In this document: piece after piece, positions 1 through 9,336 of the stretch
Position numbering within the stretch: the first letter of the stretch is position 1
Layout: every line of letters starts with the position of its first letter
Origin: Gammaproteobacteria bacterium
Lineage (GTDB): Bacteria > Pseudomonadota > Gammaproteobacteria > JACKNK01
Length of the DNA stretch: 64,000 nucleotides
Direction: 5' to 3'
Assembly: GCA_024234955.1 (NCBI GenBank)
Contig: JACKNK010000003.1
Coordinates: 372,001 to 436,000 of the forward strand
Notes under the pieces: generated by a model
What the model saw: the letters and a program-made list of their open reading frames with translations, nothing else
What the model was told of the DNA's origin: nothing
Database searches by the model: none
Made by a program: the position numbers and the translations under genes

Positions 1-600
1 GGCATGGAAGTCGAGGATCGCGAAGCTGTCGGACTGCCAGAACATGTAGATCAGCGCGACCAGCATGAACACCGAGCCGAGGAAGGTGTAGAGGAAGAAT
101 TTGATGGTCGCGTAGACGCGGCGTGGACCGCCCCAGATGCCGATGATCAGGAACATCGGGATCAGCATCGCTTCCCAGAACACGTAGAACAGCATGGCAT
201 CCAGGGAGGCAAAGACCCCGTTCATGAAGCCTTCCATGATCAGGAAGGCGGCCATGTACTGCCCTGGCTTGTTCTGAATGACTTCCCAACCGGCAATCAC
301 CACCAGGACCACGGTAAAGGTGGTGAGGAGGATCAGCGGCATCGATAACCCGTCAACACCGAGGTGGTAGTAGACATTGAATGTCGGAATCCAGGACGCG
401 CGCTCCTGGAACTGCATCGCCGCCGTACTGCTGTCAAAGCCTGTCCATAAAGGAAGGCTGACCATGAAGGTAACAAGGGAAACCATCAATGCGAGCCGGC
501 GAGCCGCATGGTCGGAGTTGTTGCCAAGGGCCAGGACCAGGAAGCCGCCGATAATGGGCAACCACACGACCAGACTGAGAAGAGGCAGATCAGTGAACAT
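1..600 (-). CDS. nuoM: NADH-quinone oxidoreductase subunit M, N-terminal part (3' end outside window)
   Basis: NuoM is one of the three large antiporter-like, proton-pumping subunits in the membrane arm of complex I. The minus strand reads from an ATG at 600 (MFTDLPLLSLVVWLPIIGGF) with no stop to the window edge, giving 200 N-terminal codons of a protein that is usually about 500 residues. Hydrophobic segments alternate with motifs typical of the family, such as YYHLGVDGLSMPL and FYVFWEAMLIPMFLIIGIWGG, the latter carrying the membrane glutamate needed for pumping. It starts 14 bases after the nuoL stop, as the next gene of the operon. The identity is secure; only the truncation by the window limits the call. 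Confidence 0.95.
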   Translation of the reverse strand, partial: MFTDLPLLSLVVWLPIIGGFLVLALGNNSDHAARRLALMVSLVTFMVSLPLWTGFDSSTAAMQFQERASWIPTFNVYYHLGVDGLSMPLILLTTFTVVLVVIAGWEVIQNKPGQYMAAFLIMEGFMNGVFASLDAMLFYVFWEAMLIPMFLIIGIWGGPRRVYATIKFFLYTFLGSVFMLVALIYMFWQSDSFAILDFHA

Positions 601-614
601 TCAAATTCCCCGGC

Positions 615-2651
615 TTACCGGACAAACCCCGGAACCACGACCCAACTGAGCAAAACCAGAAGGCCGATGATCATCGCGAAGGCGTAGTGATACAGGTATC
701 CGGTCTGAATGTGACGGACGACCGTCGAGAACCATCCCACCAGACGCGCGCTCCCGTTTACCGCAGCACCATCGATTACCTTGACGTCGCCGACCTGCCA
801 GAGCAAACCGCCGAGACCGCGTGAACCGTCACCGAACACCTTCTGGTTGAAGTCGTCGAAGCCGTATTTGTTCTCAAGGATGCGATGCACGACGGACAGC
901 TTGTCCTGGAACACGTCGGCAATGTCCGGGCGCTTCATGTAGATGAACCAGGCGGTGAACACACCGGCGGAAGCAAGCCAGAACGGCAGGCCCATCATGC
1001 CGTGCAGGATGAAGCCAAAGGCACCGTGGAAATGCTCGCCCATCACGGCCAGTCCGTCATGCGCCGCCGCCACGTAAATTGCATCGCCGAAGTAGTCTCC
1101 AAACAACACCGGACCCACCGTAAAGAAGCCCAGGATCACGGAAGGGATCGCCAGCAGCATCAACGGAACGGTCACGACCGCCGGCGTTTCATGCAAATGG
1201 TGCCGGGTGTGCTCATCCATGCGTTCCTGACCGTGGAAGACCAGGAAAAACATGCGGAAGCTGTATAGCGCAGTGATGAACACCCCGGCGGTGACCGAGA
1301 AGTAGGCCAGCGAGGAACCGGCGATATGCGAGTGATGTACCGCTTCGATGATGCCGTCCTTGGAGAAGAACCCCGAGAAACCGGGGAAACCGATCAAGGC
1401 CAGCGAACCCAGCAGCGAGGTCCAGTAAGTGATCGGCATGTACTTCTTCAGGCCGCCCATCTTGCGCATGTCCTGCTCGTGGTGCATCGCGATGATCACG
1501 GAACCGGCGGCGAGGAACAGCAGCGCCTTGAAGAAAGCGTGGGTCATCAGGTGGAAGATCGCGGCGGAGTACGCGGAGGCGCCGAGGGCGACCGTCATGT
1601 AACCGAGCTGCGACAGCGTCGAGTACGCGACCACGCGCTTGATGTCGTGCTGCACCAGGCCGAGCAGGCCGGTGAAGAACGCGGTTAGCGCACCGATGAC
1701 CAGGACCACGGACAGCGCGGTCTCGGAGAGTTCGTAGATCGGCGACATGCGCGCCACCATGAAGATACCGGCGGTGACCATGGTCGCCGCGTGGATCAGT
1801 GCCGAGATCGGGGTCGGGCCTTCCATGGAATCGGGCAACCACACATGCAGCGGCATCTGCGCCGACTTACCCATCGCGCCGACGAACAGCAGGATGCCGA
1901 TCACGCTCAGTAGCGACCAATCGACACCCGGGAACACCTGAAATGTTGCATCGGCCATACGCGGCGCGGCTGCGAAAACCTCGGCGTAGTTCAAGGAATT
2001 GAACGACATCAGCACCGCAGCGATGCCGAGCAGGAAGCCAAAGTCGCCGACGCGGTTGACCAGGAACGCCTTGAGATTTGCGTAGATCGCCGTTTCGCGC
2101 GTGGACCAGAAGCCGATAAGCAGATAGGAGACGACACCCACCGCCTCCCAGCCGAAGAACAACTGCATGAAGTTGTTCGCCATGACCAGCATCAGCATCG
2201 AGAACGTGAACAGCGAGATGTACGAGAAGAAGCGCTGGTAGCTGTTCTTGCCGGCCAGAGACTTCTCGTCCCAGTTGTGCTCGTCATCGGCCATGTAGCC
2301 GATGGTGTAGATGTGCACCATCAGCGACACGAACGTCACCACGGTCATCATCAATACCGTCAGCTTGTCCACCAGGAAGCCGACTTCGAATTTGACGCCC
2401 TCGCTGACCAGCCAGGTGTAAACGGTGGCATCGAACTTCGCAGCGCCGTCGAACACCAAGGCCTTGAACACCGTCAGCGACAACAGGAAAGAGGTCAGAA
2501 CGCCCAGGATGGTGACCCAATGGGCCCCGGCGCGTCCGATCGCCTTGCTGAACAAACCGGCAACGATCGCGCCCGCCAAGGGGGCAAGCACGATGCTCAG
2601 CAGCACGTTTTCGGACAATGTCATGTTTGGGGTCATGTCCATCGCCATCAC
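615..2651 (-). CDS. nuoL: NADH-quinone oxidoreductase subunit L
   Basis: NuoL is the distal antiporter-like subunit of complex I and carries the long lateral helix that runs along the membrane arm. The 678-residue product is of normal length for the family. It is hydrophobic throughout and contains the signatures WEAVGVVSYLLIGFW, LPDSMEGPTPISALIHAATMVTAGIF and KRVVAYSTLSQLGYM, including the pump lysine and histidines. The start at 2651 overlaps the nuoK stop by four bases, which implies translational coupling. A second ATG lies two codons further in (2645), so the exact start could move by a few residues. Confidence 0.97.
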   Translation of the reverse strand: MMAMDMTPNMTLSENVLLSIVLAPLAGAIVAGLFSKAIGRAGAHWVTILGVLTSFLLSLTVFKALVFDGAAKFDATVYTWLVSEGVKFEVGFLVDKLTVLMMTVVTFVSLMVHIYTIGYMADDEHNWDEKSLAGKNSYQRFFSYISLFTFSMLMLVMANNFMQLFFGWEAVGVVSYLLIGFWSTRETAIYANLKAFLVNRVGDFGFLLGIAAVLMSFNSLNYAEVFAAAPRMADATFQVFPGVDWSLLSVIGILLFVGAMGKSAQMPLHVWLPDSMEGPTPISALIHAATMVTAGIFMVARMSPIYELSETALSVVLVIGALTAFFTGLLGLVQHDIKRVVAYSTLSQLGYMTVALGASAYSAAIFHLMTHAFFKALLFLAAGSVIIAMHHEQDMRKMGGLKKYMPITYWTSLLGSLALIGFPGFSGFFSKDGIIEAVHHSHIAGSSLAYFSVTAGVFITALYSFRMFFLVFHGQERMDEHTRHHLHETPAVVTVPLMLLAIPSVILGFFTVGPVLFGDYFGDAIYVAAAHDGLAVMGEHFHGAFGFILHGMMGLPFWLASAGVFTAWFIYMKRPDIADVFQDKLSVVHRILENKYGFDDFNQKVFGDGSRGLGGLLWQVGDVKVIDGAAVNGSARLVGWFSTVVRHIQTGYLYHYAFAMIIGLLVLLSWVVVPGFVR

Positions 2652-2953
2652 CCTTTCATCGCGTCGAGGTCTTCGACATTGATGGTGCTGCGGTTACGGA
2701 ACACCACCACCAGGATGGCAAGCCCGATTGCGGCTTCCGCAGCGGCGACCGTGAGAATGAAGAACACGAATATCTGTCCGGCGGTGTCGCCCAGATAATG
2801 CGAGAACGCGACGAAATTGGTGTTCACCGCCAACAGCATCAATTCGATGCTCATCAACAGGATGATCACGTTCTTCCGATTCAGGAAGATGCCCGCCACG
2901 CTGAGGCAGAACATGACCGCCCCCAGAATCAGGTAGTGTGACAAACCGACCAT
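2648..2953 (-). CDS. nuoK: NADH-quinone oxidoreductase subunit K
   Basis: NuoK is a small three-helix membrane subunit of complex I that belongs to the proton-translocating E-channel region. The 101-residue product matches the usual length of about 100. It shows MLLAVNTNFVAF and the acidic membrane residue in IELMLLAVN, which is conserved in MrpC-like proteins. It overlaps nuoL by four bases and is separated from nuoJ by an 84-base gap holding two hairpins, the largest spacer between nuo genes here. Confidence 0.96.
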   Translation of the reverse strand: MVGLSHYLILGAVMFCLSVAGIFLNRKNVIILLMSIELMLLAVNTNFVAFSHYLGDTAGQIFVFFILTVAAAEAAIGLAILVVVFRNRSTINVEDLDAMKG

Positions 2954-2966
2954 CGGTCCCCCTTGT

Positions 2967-2985
2967 GGCCGGATGGAACCCGGCC
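2967..2985. other. Short hairpin in the nuoJ-nuoK gap
   Basis: GGCCGG and CCGGCC form a 6-bp perfect stem around a 7-base loop. It sits between nuoJ and nuoK, next to a second, longer hairpin. No T-run follows on the minus strand, so this does not look like an intrinsic terminator. It may stabilise or mark a processing point in the operon mRNA; that role is inference. Confidence 0.45.
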
Positions 2986-2996
2986 GTGTTTCGTCA

Positions 2997-3019
2997 GGAC
3001 TGCGATTGGATCGCAGTCC
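2997..3019. other. Perfect 10-bp hairpin in the nuoJ-nuoK gap
   Basis: GGACTGCGAT and ATCGCAGTCC pair perfectly around a 3-base loop. The hairpin lies about 20 bases after the nuoJ stop and upstream of nuoK. There is no downstream U-tract in the transcript direction, so full termination is unlikely. An RNA processing or stability element inside the operon is the most natural reading. Confidence 0.55.
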
Positions 3020-3037
3020 GCATGTTGTTGTGTTTCG

Positions 3038-3634
3038 TTATTGCCGTGGTTCAGACGGCACCTTGACCAGTCGCACGCGATCCTCCCGCTTCACCGCCAC
3101 CTGCTTAGCCGGGTCCTGATGCTTGGTGCCCGGACGACGACGCAAGGTCAAGGTGATCGCGGCGACGATCGCAACCAGCAGAATCACTGCCGCAATCTCG
3201 AATGGATAAACGTAAACGGTGTACAGCACGCCACCGAGTTCTTCGGTGTTGCTGTAGCTGGCCGGATGAGGCGCCGGCTTGGGCATGTCACCATAGCGGG
3301 CACTCAACACCATGATCATTTCGATGACGATGATGCCGCCAACGGCGATCCCGACCGGCAGGTAGCGGGCAAAGCCCTCGCGCAGCGACACCAGATTGAT
3401 GTCGAGCATCATCACGACGAACAGGAACAGCACCATGACCGCGCCGACGTACACCAGCACCAGGGTGATAGCCAGGAACTCGGCCTCCAGCAACAACCAC
3501 AAGGCGGAAGTGGTGAAAAACGCGAGCACCAGATACAGCGCCGAGTGAACGGGGTTGCGGGACGAAATCACCCGTACGCCTGCGAACACCGAGATCGCCG
3601 CGAAGACGTAAAAAACCAGGTCAGTGAAAGCCAT
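3038..3634 (-). CDS. nuoJ: NADH-quinone oxidoreductase subunit J
   Basis: NuoJ is a five-helix membrane subunit of complex I that joins the quinone module to the pumping arm. The 198-residue protein begins MAFTDLVFYVFAAISVFAGVRV and contains the conserved segment LVLVYVGAVMVLFLFVVMML, the family signature with the pi-bulge helix. The C-terminus is short, basic and cytoplasmic. It lies 26 bases after nuoI and upstream of the hairpin-containing gap before nuoK. Length and motifs are ordinary. Confidence 0.95.
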   Translation of the reverse strand: MAFTDLVFYVFAAISVFAGVRVISSRNPVHSALYLVLAFFTTSALWLLLEAEFLAITLVLVYVGAVMVLFLFVVMMLDINLVSLREGFARYLPVGIAVGGIIVIEMIMVLSARYGDMPKPAPHPASYSNTEELGGVLYTVYVYPFEIAAVILLVAIVAAITLTLRRRPGTKHQDPAKQVAVKREDRVRLVKVPSEPRQ

Positions 3635-3660
3635 TCGATATATGCCTTTTCGAAATGCCG

Positions 3661-4164
3661 CTATCGGTACGGCGCGTCAGCGGCCTTGGCTGCTGCAATC
3701 TGCGCCTCGTACTTGTCGCCGATGGCGAGCAGCTTGTCCTTGGTCATGATGTTCTCGCCGCGCTCCTCGAAGTGGTATTCGAACACCGGCGTTTCCACGA
3801 TCGCATCGACCGGGCAGGCCTCTTCGCAGAAGCCGCAATAAATGCACTTAAACAGATCGATGTCGTAGCGTGTGGTCCGGCGGGAGCCATCCGCACGTTG
3901 TGCCGATTCGATGGTGATTGCCAATGCCGGGCAGACCGCCTCACACAATTTGCAGGCGATGCAGCGCTCCTCACCGTTCGGGTAACGACGCTGCGCGTGC
4001 AGACCTCGGAAACGCGGCGACATCGGCGTCTTCTCTTCCGGATATTGGACGGTGATTTTCCGGGTGAAAAAACGCTTTCCGGTCAGAGACATGCCCTTGA
4101 GCAGCTCCAGCAGAAGCAGACTTTTTACGTAACCGCCGATCGAATTCAATGACATCGTGCTCAC
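3661..4164 (-). CDS. nuoI: NADH-quinone oxidoreductase subunit I, 2x[4Fe-4S] ferredoxin-type
   Basis: NuoI carries clusters N6a and N6b, which pass electrons from NuoG towards NuoB in the peripheral arm. The 167-residue protein has two canonical CxxCxxCxxxCP motifs: CIACKLCEAVCP near residue 65 and CIYCGFCEEACP near residue 105. The N-terminus has an amphipathic stretch (VKSLLLLELLKGMSLTGKRFF) that anchors it to the membrane. The start lies one base after the nuoH stop. All eight cluster ligands are present, so it should be functional. Confidence 0.97.
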   Translation of the reverse strand: MSTMSLNSIGGYVKSLLLLELLKGMSLTGKRFFTRKITVQYPEEKTPMSPRFRGLHAQRRYPNGEERCIACKLCEAVCPALAITIESAQRADGSRRTTRYDIDLFKCIYCGFCEEACPVDAIVETPVFEYHFEERGENIMTKDKLLAIGDKYEAQIAAAKAADAPYR

Positions 4165-4165
4165 C

Positions 4166-5200
4166 TTAAGCGAACCAGGGGTCGAGCTTGATGTAGACCC
4201 ACACGCCCTCGACCACCAGCCACACGATGGTCAACGGGATGAACACCTTCCAGCCCAGGCGCATGATCTGGTCATACCGATAGCGCGGGAAGGTGGCACG
4301 GAACCACAGGAACATGAGCAGGAAGAGGCTGATCTTGGCGAACAGCCACAACATGCTCGGCTGACCGAGAACCGGGACGCTCTCAGGGAACGGGCTGTAC
4401 CAACCGCCCATGAACATGATCGCGGTCAGCGTAGCGATCAGGATCATGTTGGCGTACTCCGCGAGGAAGAACACCGCGAAGGTCATGCCCGAGTATTCGA
4501 CGTGGAAACCGGCAACGATTTCGGATTCACCCTCGGCGACGTCAAACGGCGCACGGTTGGTCTCCGCCACCCCGGAAATGAAATAAATCAGAAACAGCGG
4601 GAACAACGGGATCCAGAACCAGTAACCGGCATGGCCCGACTGCGCTTTGACGATCTCACCCAGATTCAGGCTCCCTGCCGCCATCAACACACCGACCAGC
4701 GCGAAGCCCATGGCGATTTCGTATGCGACGATCTGCGCCGCAGAGCGCATTGCACCCAGGAATGCATACTTCGAATTCGAAGCCCATCCCGCGATGATCA
4801 CGCCGTAAACACCCACCGAGGTGAGCGCCAGGACATAGAGCAGACCGGCATCGACATTTGACAGCACCATTTCATCCCCAAACGGGATAACGGCCCATGC
4901 CGCCAACGCCGGCATGATCGACAGCACCGGCGCAACCACAAACAGGAACCGGTTGGCACTGCTCGGGAGGATGATCTCCTTGAACATCAGCTTGAGCGCA
5001 TCGGCGATCGGCTGCAGCCAGCCACGCGGACCGACGCGGTTCGGACCGATGCGGACCTGCATGTAACCGATGATCTTGCGTTCGGCGAAGGTCAGGTACG
5101 CAACCGCCAGCATCAACGGCATCACGATGACAATGATCTTGGCCAGAATCTGCATGACCAAGGGCAGCCCAGACCAGAAAGTTTGAATCGATTCGAGCAT
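4166..5200 (-). CDS. nuoH: NADH-quinone oxidoreductase subunit H
   Basis: NuoH is the eight-helix membrane subunit that forms much of the quinone-binding chamber of complex I. The product has 344 residues, slightly longer than E. coli NuoH (325). Family signatures seen are ERKIIGYMQVRIGPNRVGPRG near residue 45 and ETNRAPFDVAEGESEIVAGF near residue 215, both rich in the charged residues that link the quinone site to the pump. It starts three bases after nuoG stops. The sequence is intact. Confidence 0.97.
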   Translation of the reverse strand: MLESIQTFWSGLPLVMQILAKIIVIVMPLMLAVAYLTFAERKIIGYMQVRIGPNRVGPRGWLQPIADALKLMFKEIILPSSANRFLFVVAPVLSIMPALAAWAVIPFGDEMVLSNVDAGLLYVLALTSVGVYGVIIAGWASNSKYAFLGAMRSAAQIVAYEIAMGFALVGVLMAAGSLNLGEIVKAQSGHAGYWFWIPLFPLFLIYFISGVAETNRAPFDVAEGESEIVAGFHVEYSGMTFAVFFLAEYANMILIATLTAIMFMGGWYSPFPESVPVLGQPSMLWLFAKISLFLLMFLWFRATFPRYRYDQIMRLGWKVFIPLTIVWLVVEGVWVYIKLDPWFA

Positions 5201-5203
5201 CGC

Positions 5204-7525
5204 TTACGCCCTTTCCAGTTCCGCAGGACCCATCGCCGCACCAAGCTCTACGGTATCGGGCACCCCGGTTGGCACCCAAACGCAACCGCTGGCAATACGG
5301 TCATCGATTTCCAGACGCAGCACCACACGCGCGTCGCCTTGTTTGACGGCCACCATAGCGGCTTCACCGAGCCCGAGATGATTCGCATCGCTGCTGTTCA
5401 ACCTGGCCACGGTCTGACCGGCGTCGCTGGTGTGCTGCAACGCGCCAGAACGCCGCACCTGCATGTCCACCGCGTAGATCGGCGTCTCCCCGATTCGCCA
5501 GAAAGCCGCCTTGGCAACCGCGCCATCGTTACCGCCCGACACCTTGTTTTCGGAAGTCAGCGAACCTGCCTTGGCATAAATTTCGTCGCAAACCTCTTCC
5601 GAGCTGAGCTGGTCGAAACCCTCGAACTCACCCAGATTGCCCAGGACGCGCAGGATCTTCCAGGCCGGTCGTGCGTCGCCCTTCGGCGCCACCGCACCAT
5701 TGAATGACTGCCAGCGACCTTCCGCGTTCACAAACGTCCCGGAGGATTCACCCCAGGCCGCCGCAGGCAGCAGAACATGTGCCTGCGCCTTCATTTCGTC
5801 GCTCGCGAACGCGGTGATCGCAACCACCGCCCCCGCCGCCTTCAAATTGCGTCGGGCGGCACCGGCGTCAGCACTGTCCAGACCGGGTTCGACGCCGATC
5901 AGCAGATAACCCTTACAGCCTTCCTTGAGCATATCGCCGGCGTTCCGCCCCTTGCTCACCCCCGCATCGCCGGCCGGGCCCCGATGCGGAACTGCACCGG
6001 TCAACCACGCGCCCGCGCTATTCGCGCCTTCGGTCAGATAGCCAAAGCGCGCACCGGTGGCGTCGGCGATCGCACGACCCAACCCACGGACCCTGGCCGC
6101 TTCAGCGTGATTCATGCCCAACGCACCGACCATGACTGCGGCGTTCCCGGCATTCTTCAGGTCGGCAATGGTCTGCTTCGCTTCCGGGCTGCCTTTCCCG
6201 CTGGTCGCGGCCTTAAGGACTTCTAGCGCCTCGATCAAAGCATGCCCGCCGGCAACCGTATTGCTTGCCAACGGCATGTTGAAGTCGTATCGGACCGGAT
6301 TGAGGCAGTGCACGCTCGCACCCTTGACCGCCGCCTTGCGAAGGCGATGCGCTGCAATCGGTTGTTCCTTGCGCAGATTTGAACCGATCAACAACGCTGC
6401 ATCGAGGTGTTCAATATCGGCGATCGGCAATCCCAGTGACGGGAAGGCATCCATACCGTCGTCGTCACTGAAATCACTCTGACGCAATCGGTGATCGATG
6501 TTGTTGCTCCCCAGCGCACGCATCAACTTCTGGGCGAGGTGCATTTCCTCAACCGTCGCGGATGGCGAGATCAGACAACCCAGATCGTCGCCGCTGCCCT
6601 GCTCGACCACACCACGCAGAGCCTGTGATGCCGCGTGCAAGGCACTTTCCCAATCGGTTTCGCGCCAGTGCCCGTTTTCCTTGACCATCGGCCTGAGCAG
6701 ACGCTCTTCATGGCCGAGCGCCTCATAACTGAATCGGTCACGGTCGGAAATCCAGACCTCGTTGACCGCTTCGTTATCTCGCGGGATGACCCGCTGAATG
6801 TCCTTGCCCAGTGCATGCACGGACACATTGGAACCGATGCAGTCGTGCGGCGCGACGCCGGCGTGCTGGGTCAGCTCCCAGACGCGGGCGCGGTAGCGGA
6901 ACGGCTTGGAGGTCAGCGCGCCGACCGGGCACACGTCGATGACGTTGCCGGACATCTCGGAATCGACGCTGCGCTCGATGTAGGTGCCGATGCGGGTGTT
7001 CTCACCGCGACCGGTGGCGCCGAGTTCCTTGTAGCCGCCGACCAGTTCCAGGGTGCGGATGCAGCGCGTGCAATGGATGCAGCGCGTCATCTCGGTGGCG
7101 ATCAGCGGGCCGATGTTCTTGTCGGCGACTACGCGCTTGCGCTCGACGAAGCGGGACACGCCACGGCCGTAGCCCAACGCAACGTCCTGCAATTCGCATT
7201 CGCCGCCCTGATCGCAGATCGGGCAGTCCAGCGGGTGGTTGATCAGCAGGAACTCCATGACCGCCTTCTGGGCGTTCAGGGCGCGTTCCGACTGAGTGCG
7301 GACGATCATGCCGTCCATGACCGGGGTCGCGCAGGCCGGCAGCGGCTTGGGGGCACGCTCGACATCGACCAGGCACATGCGGCAGTTGGCGGCGATCGGC
7401 AGCTTCTCGTGGTAGCAGAAGCGCGGGATCGGAATCCCTTCGCGATCGGCGACCTGGATCAGCATCTCCCCGCGCTTGGCTTCGCAGGTCTTGCCGTTGA
7501 TCGTGATGTTGAAGGCGTCGCTCAT
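5204..7525 (-). CDS. nuoG: NADH-quinone oxidoreductase subunit G
   Basis: NuoG is the largest peripheral subunit of complex I and carries the electron chain from NuoF/E towards NuoI. In order it has an N-terminal [2Fe-2S] ferredoxin domain (CRMCLVDVERAPKPLPAC, near residue 50), a His/Cys-ligated [4Fe-4S] stretch (DCPICDQGGECELQD, near 100), a [4Fe-4S] motif (HCTRCIR, near 150) and a molybdopterin oxidoreductase-like C-terminal domain without a cofactor. At 773 residues it is shorter than E. coli NuoG (about 908) but normal for many proteobacteria. It overlaps nuoF by four bases. Confidence 0.97.
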   Translation of the reverse strand: MSDAFNITINGKTCEAKRGEMLIQVADREGIPIPRFCYHEKLPIAANCRMCLVDVERAPKPLPACATPVMDGMIVRTQSERALNAQKAVMEFLLINHPLDCPICDQGGECELQDVALGYGRGVSRFVERKRVVADKNIGPLIATEMTRCIHCTRCIRTLELVGGYKELGATGRGENTRIGTYIERSVDSEMSGNVIDVCPVGALTSKPFRYRARVWELTQHAGVAPHDCIGSNVSVHALGKDIQRVIPRDNEAVNEVWISDRDRFSYEALGHEERLLRPMVKENGHWRETDWESALHAASQALRGVVEQGSGDDLGCLISPSATVEEMHLAQKLMRALGSNNIDHRLRQSDFSDDDGMDAFPSLGLPIADIEHLDAALLIGSNLRKEQPIAAHRLRKAAVKGASVHCLNPVRYDFNMPLASNTVAGGHALIEALEVLKAATSGKGSPEAKQTIADLKNAGNAAVMVGALGMNHAEAARVRGLGRAIADATGARFGYLTEGANSAGAWLTGAVPHRGPAGDAGVSKGRNAGDMLKEGCKGYLLIGVEPGLDSADAGAARRNLKAAGAVVAITAFASDEMKAQAHVLLPAAAWGESSGTFVNAEGRWQSFNGAVAPKGDARPAWKILRVLGNLGEFEGFDQLSSEEVCDEIYAKAGSLTSENKVSGGNDGAVAKAAFWRIGETPIYAVDMQVRRSGALQHTSDAGQTVARLNSSDANHLGLGEAAMVAVKQGDARVVLRLEIDDRIASGCVWVPTGVPDTVELGAAMGPAELERA

Positions 7526-8826
7526 GCCGGCACCTCCATCTCAGCGTCGGTCAACAGACCTGCCATCGGCTTGCCGTGGTCGATCAGGTACTGGAATTCA
7601 TGGCGGTAGTGCTTGAGGAAGGACTGCACCGGCCAGGCGGCGGCATCGCCGAACGCGCAGATGGTGTGGCCTTCGATCTGGCCGGCGGCGGCTTCGAGGA
7701 GTTCGAGGTCCTCCTGGCGGCCCTTGCCTTCGCAGATGCGGTCGATGACGCGGTGCATCCAGCCGGTGCCCTCGCGGCACGGGGTGCACTGGCCGCAGGA
7801 CTCCTTCCAGTAGAAGCGCGCCAGGCGACGCAGCGCGTGCGGCATCGAGGTCGCGTCGTCCATCACGATCATGCCGCCGGAACCGAGGCCGGAACCGGCC
7901 TTGGACAGCGAGTCGTAATCGATGGTGCAGTCGTTGATGGCTTCCGCCGGCATCACCGGCATGGACGAACCACCCGGGATCACCGCCTTCAGCTTGCGGC
8001 CCTTCCAGACGCCGCCGGCCATCGCCAGCAGATCCGTGAACGGGGTACCGAGCGGGATCTCGAAGTTGCCCGGCTTCTCGACGTGACCGGACACCGAGAT
8101 GATCTTCACGCCGCCGTTGTTCGGCTTGCCGAGGTTCAGGAACCAGTCGCCGCCGTTGCGCATGATCGCCGGCACCGAGGCCAGGGTCTCGGTGTTGTTG
8201 ATCGTGGTCGGACGGCCGTAGAGGCCGAAATTGGCCGGGAACGGCGGCTTGAAGCGCGGCTGGCCCTTCTTGCCTTCCAGCGATTCGAGCAGCGCGGTCT
8301 CCTCACCACAGATGTAGGCGCCGGCGCCGAGGTGCGCGTAGCAATCGAAATCGACGCCCGAGCCCTGGATGTTCTTGCCGAGCAGGCCGGCCTCGTAGGC
8401 CTCCTGGATCGCGTGATCGAAGCGATGGAACGGCTCGTGGTGGAACTCACCGCGCAGGTAGTTGTAACCGGCGGTGGCGCCGATCGCGTAACCGGCGATG
8501 GCCATGCCCTCGATGATCGCGTGCGGGTTGTAACGCAGGATGTCGCGGTCGTGGCAGGTGCCCGGCTCGGATTCGTCCGAGTTGCAGACGATGTACTTCT
8601 GGCCCGGCGCGCTACGCGGCATGAAGGACCACTTGAGCCCGGTCGGGAAGCCCGCGCCGCCGCGTCCACGCAGCACCGACGACTTCACGTTCTCGATGAT
8701 CTCTTCCTGCGGAGTCTTCTCGGCGAGGATCTTCTTCCAGGCCTGATAGCCGCCTTCCTTGAGATAGTTCTCGAGGGTCCAGGGCTCGTCGTACTTGAGC
8801 GTCGCGAAACAGAGTTGCTCGCCCAT
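7522..8826 (-). CDS. nuoF: NADH-quinone oxidoreductase subunit F, NADH/FMN-binding
   Basis: NuoF oxidises NADH at FMN and passes electrons to its [4Fe-4S] cluster N3. The 434-residue protein contains the glycine-rich nucleotide motif GRGGAGFPTGLKW near residue 55, the flavin-site stretch YICGEETALLESLEG near 180, and the cluster motif CGQCTPCREG near 350, with the fourth cysteine in HTICAFGDAA. It lies three bases downstream of nuoE and overlaps nuoG by four. Length and motifs match the family closely. Confidence 0.98.
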   Translation of the reverse strand: MGEQLCFATLKYDEPWTLENYLKEGGYQAWKKILAEKTPQEEIIENVKSSVLRGRGGAGFPTGLKWSFMPRSAPGQKYIVCNSDESEPGTCHDRDILRYNPHAIIEGMAIAGYAIGATAGYNYLRGEFHHEPFHRFDHAIQEAYEAGLLGKNIQGSGVDFDCYAHLGAGAYICGEETALLESLEGKKGQPRFKPPFPANFGLYGRPTTINNTETLASVPAIMRNGGDWFLNLGKPNNGGVKIISVSGHVEKPGNFEIPLGTPFTDLLAMAGGVWKGRKLKAVIPGGSSMPVMPAEAINDCTIDYDSLSKAGSGLGSGGMIVMDDATSMPHALRRLARFYWKESCGQCTPCREGTGWMHRVIDRICEGKGRQEDLELLEAAAGQIEGHTICAFGDAAAWPVQSFLKHYRHEFQYLIDHGKPMAGLLTDAEMEVPA

Positions 8827-8829
8827 CGT

Positions 8830-9336
8830 TTACTCCAGCCCGTCCAGGATGGCGTCGACCTTCGCCAACGTCAGGTTCTCGTGGTAGTGGCCGTCGACCG
8901 CCATCATCGGGCCACCGACGCAGGCCGCCAGGCACTCTTCTTCCGGGATCAGCGTGATGCGGCCGTCGGCGGTGGTCTCGCCGATCTTGATGCCGAGGCG
9001 CTTCTCCATGTGCGCGAGGATCTTGTCCGCGCCGCGCAACATGCAGGAGATGTTCTTGCACAGCGAGATCTTGTGCCGTCCGACCTGCTTGGTCTGCAAC
9101 ATCGAGTAGAAGGTCGCGACCTCGTAGACCGAGACCTTGGGCATCTCCAGGTATTCCGCGACCGCGTCCATCATGTCCTCGGTCAGCCAGCCTTCGTGGG
9201 CCTCCTGGACGATGTTCAGCGAAGGAATCACCGCCGACTGCTTTTGCTCCGGGGGGTATTTGGCAACCCAGTGATCAATCTCCGCGCGCACTTCCTTGGT
9301 CAGAAGCTGCGGATAACTGGTGTTCGTCTGGCTCAA
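8830..9336 (-). CDS. nuoE: NADH-quinone oxidoreductase subunit E, [2Fe-2S] thioredoxin-like
   Basis: NuoE forms the NADH dehydrogenase module with NuoF and holds the off-path [2Fe-2S] cluster N1a. The 168-residue protein has an N-terminal helical part (PEQKQSAVIPSLNIVQEAHEGW) and a thioredoxin-like C-terminal half. The four cluster cysteines are visible in CKNISC near residue 95 and ECLAACVGGPMM near 135. The start overlaps nuoD's stop by four bases. It is an ordinary member of the family. Confidence 0.96.
   Translation of the reverse strand: MSQTNTSYPQLLTKEVRAEIDHWVAKYPPEQKQSAVIPSLNIVQEAHEGWLTEDMMDAVAEYLEMPKVSVYEVATFYSMLQTKQVGRHKISLCKNISCMLRGADKILAHMEKRLGIKIGETTADGRITLIPEEECLAACVGGPMMAVDGHYHENLTLAKVDAILDGLE

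Noticed and set aside
2963..3841. 292-codon plus-strand open frame over nuoJ
   Set aside because: It covers nuoJ and the start of nuoI in antisense and has shadow-type composition.
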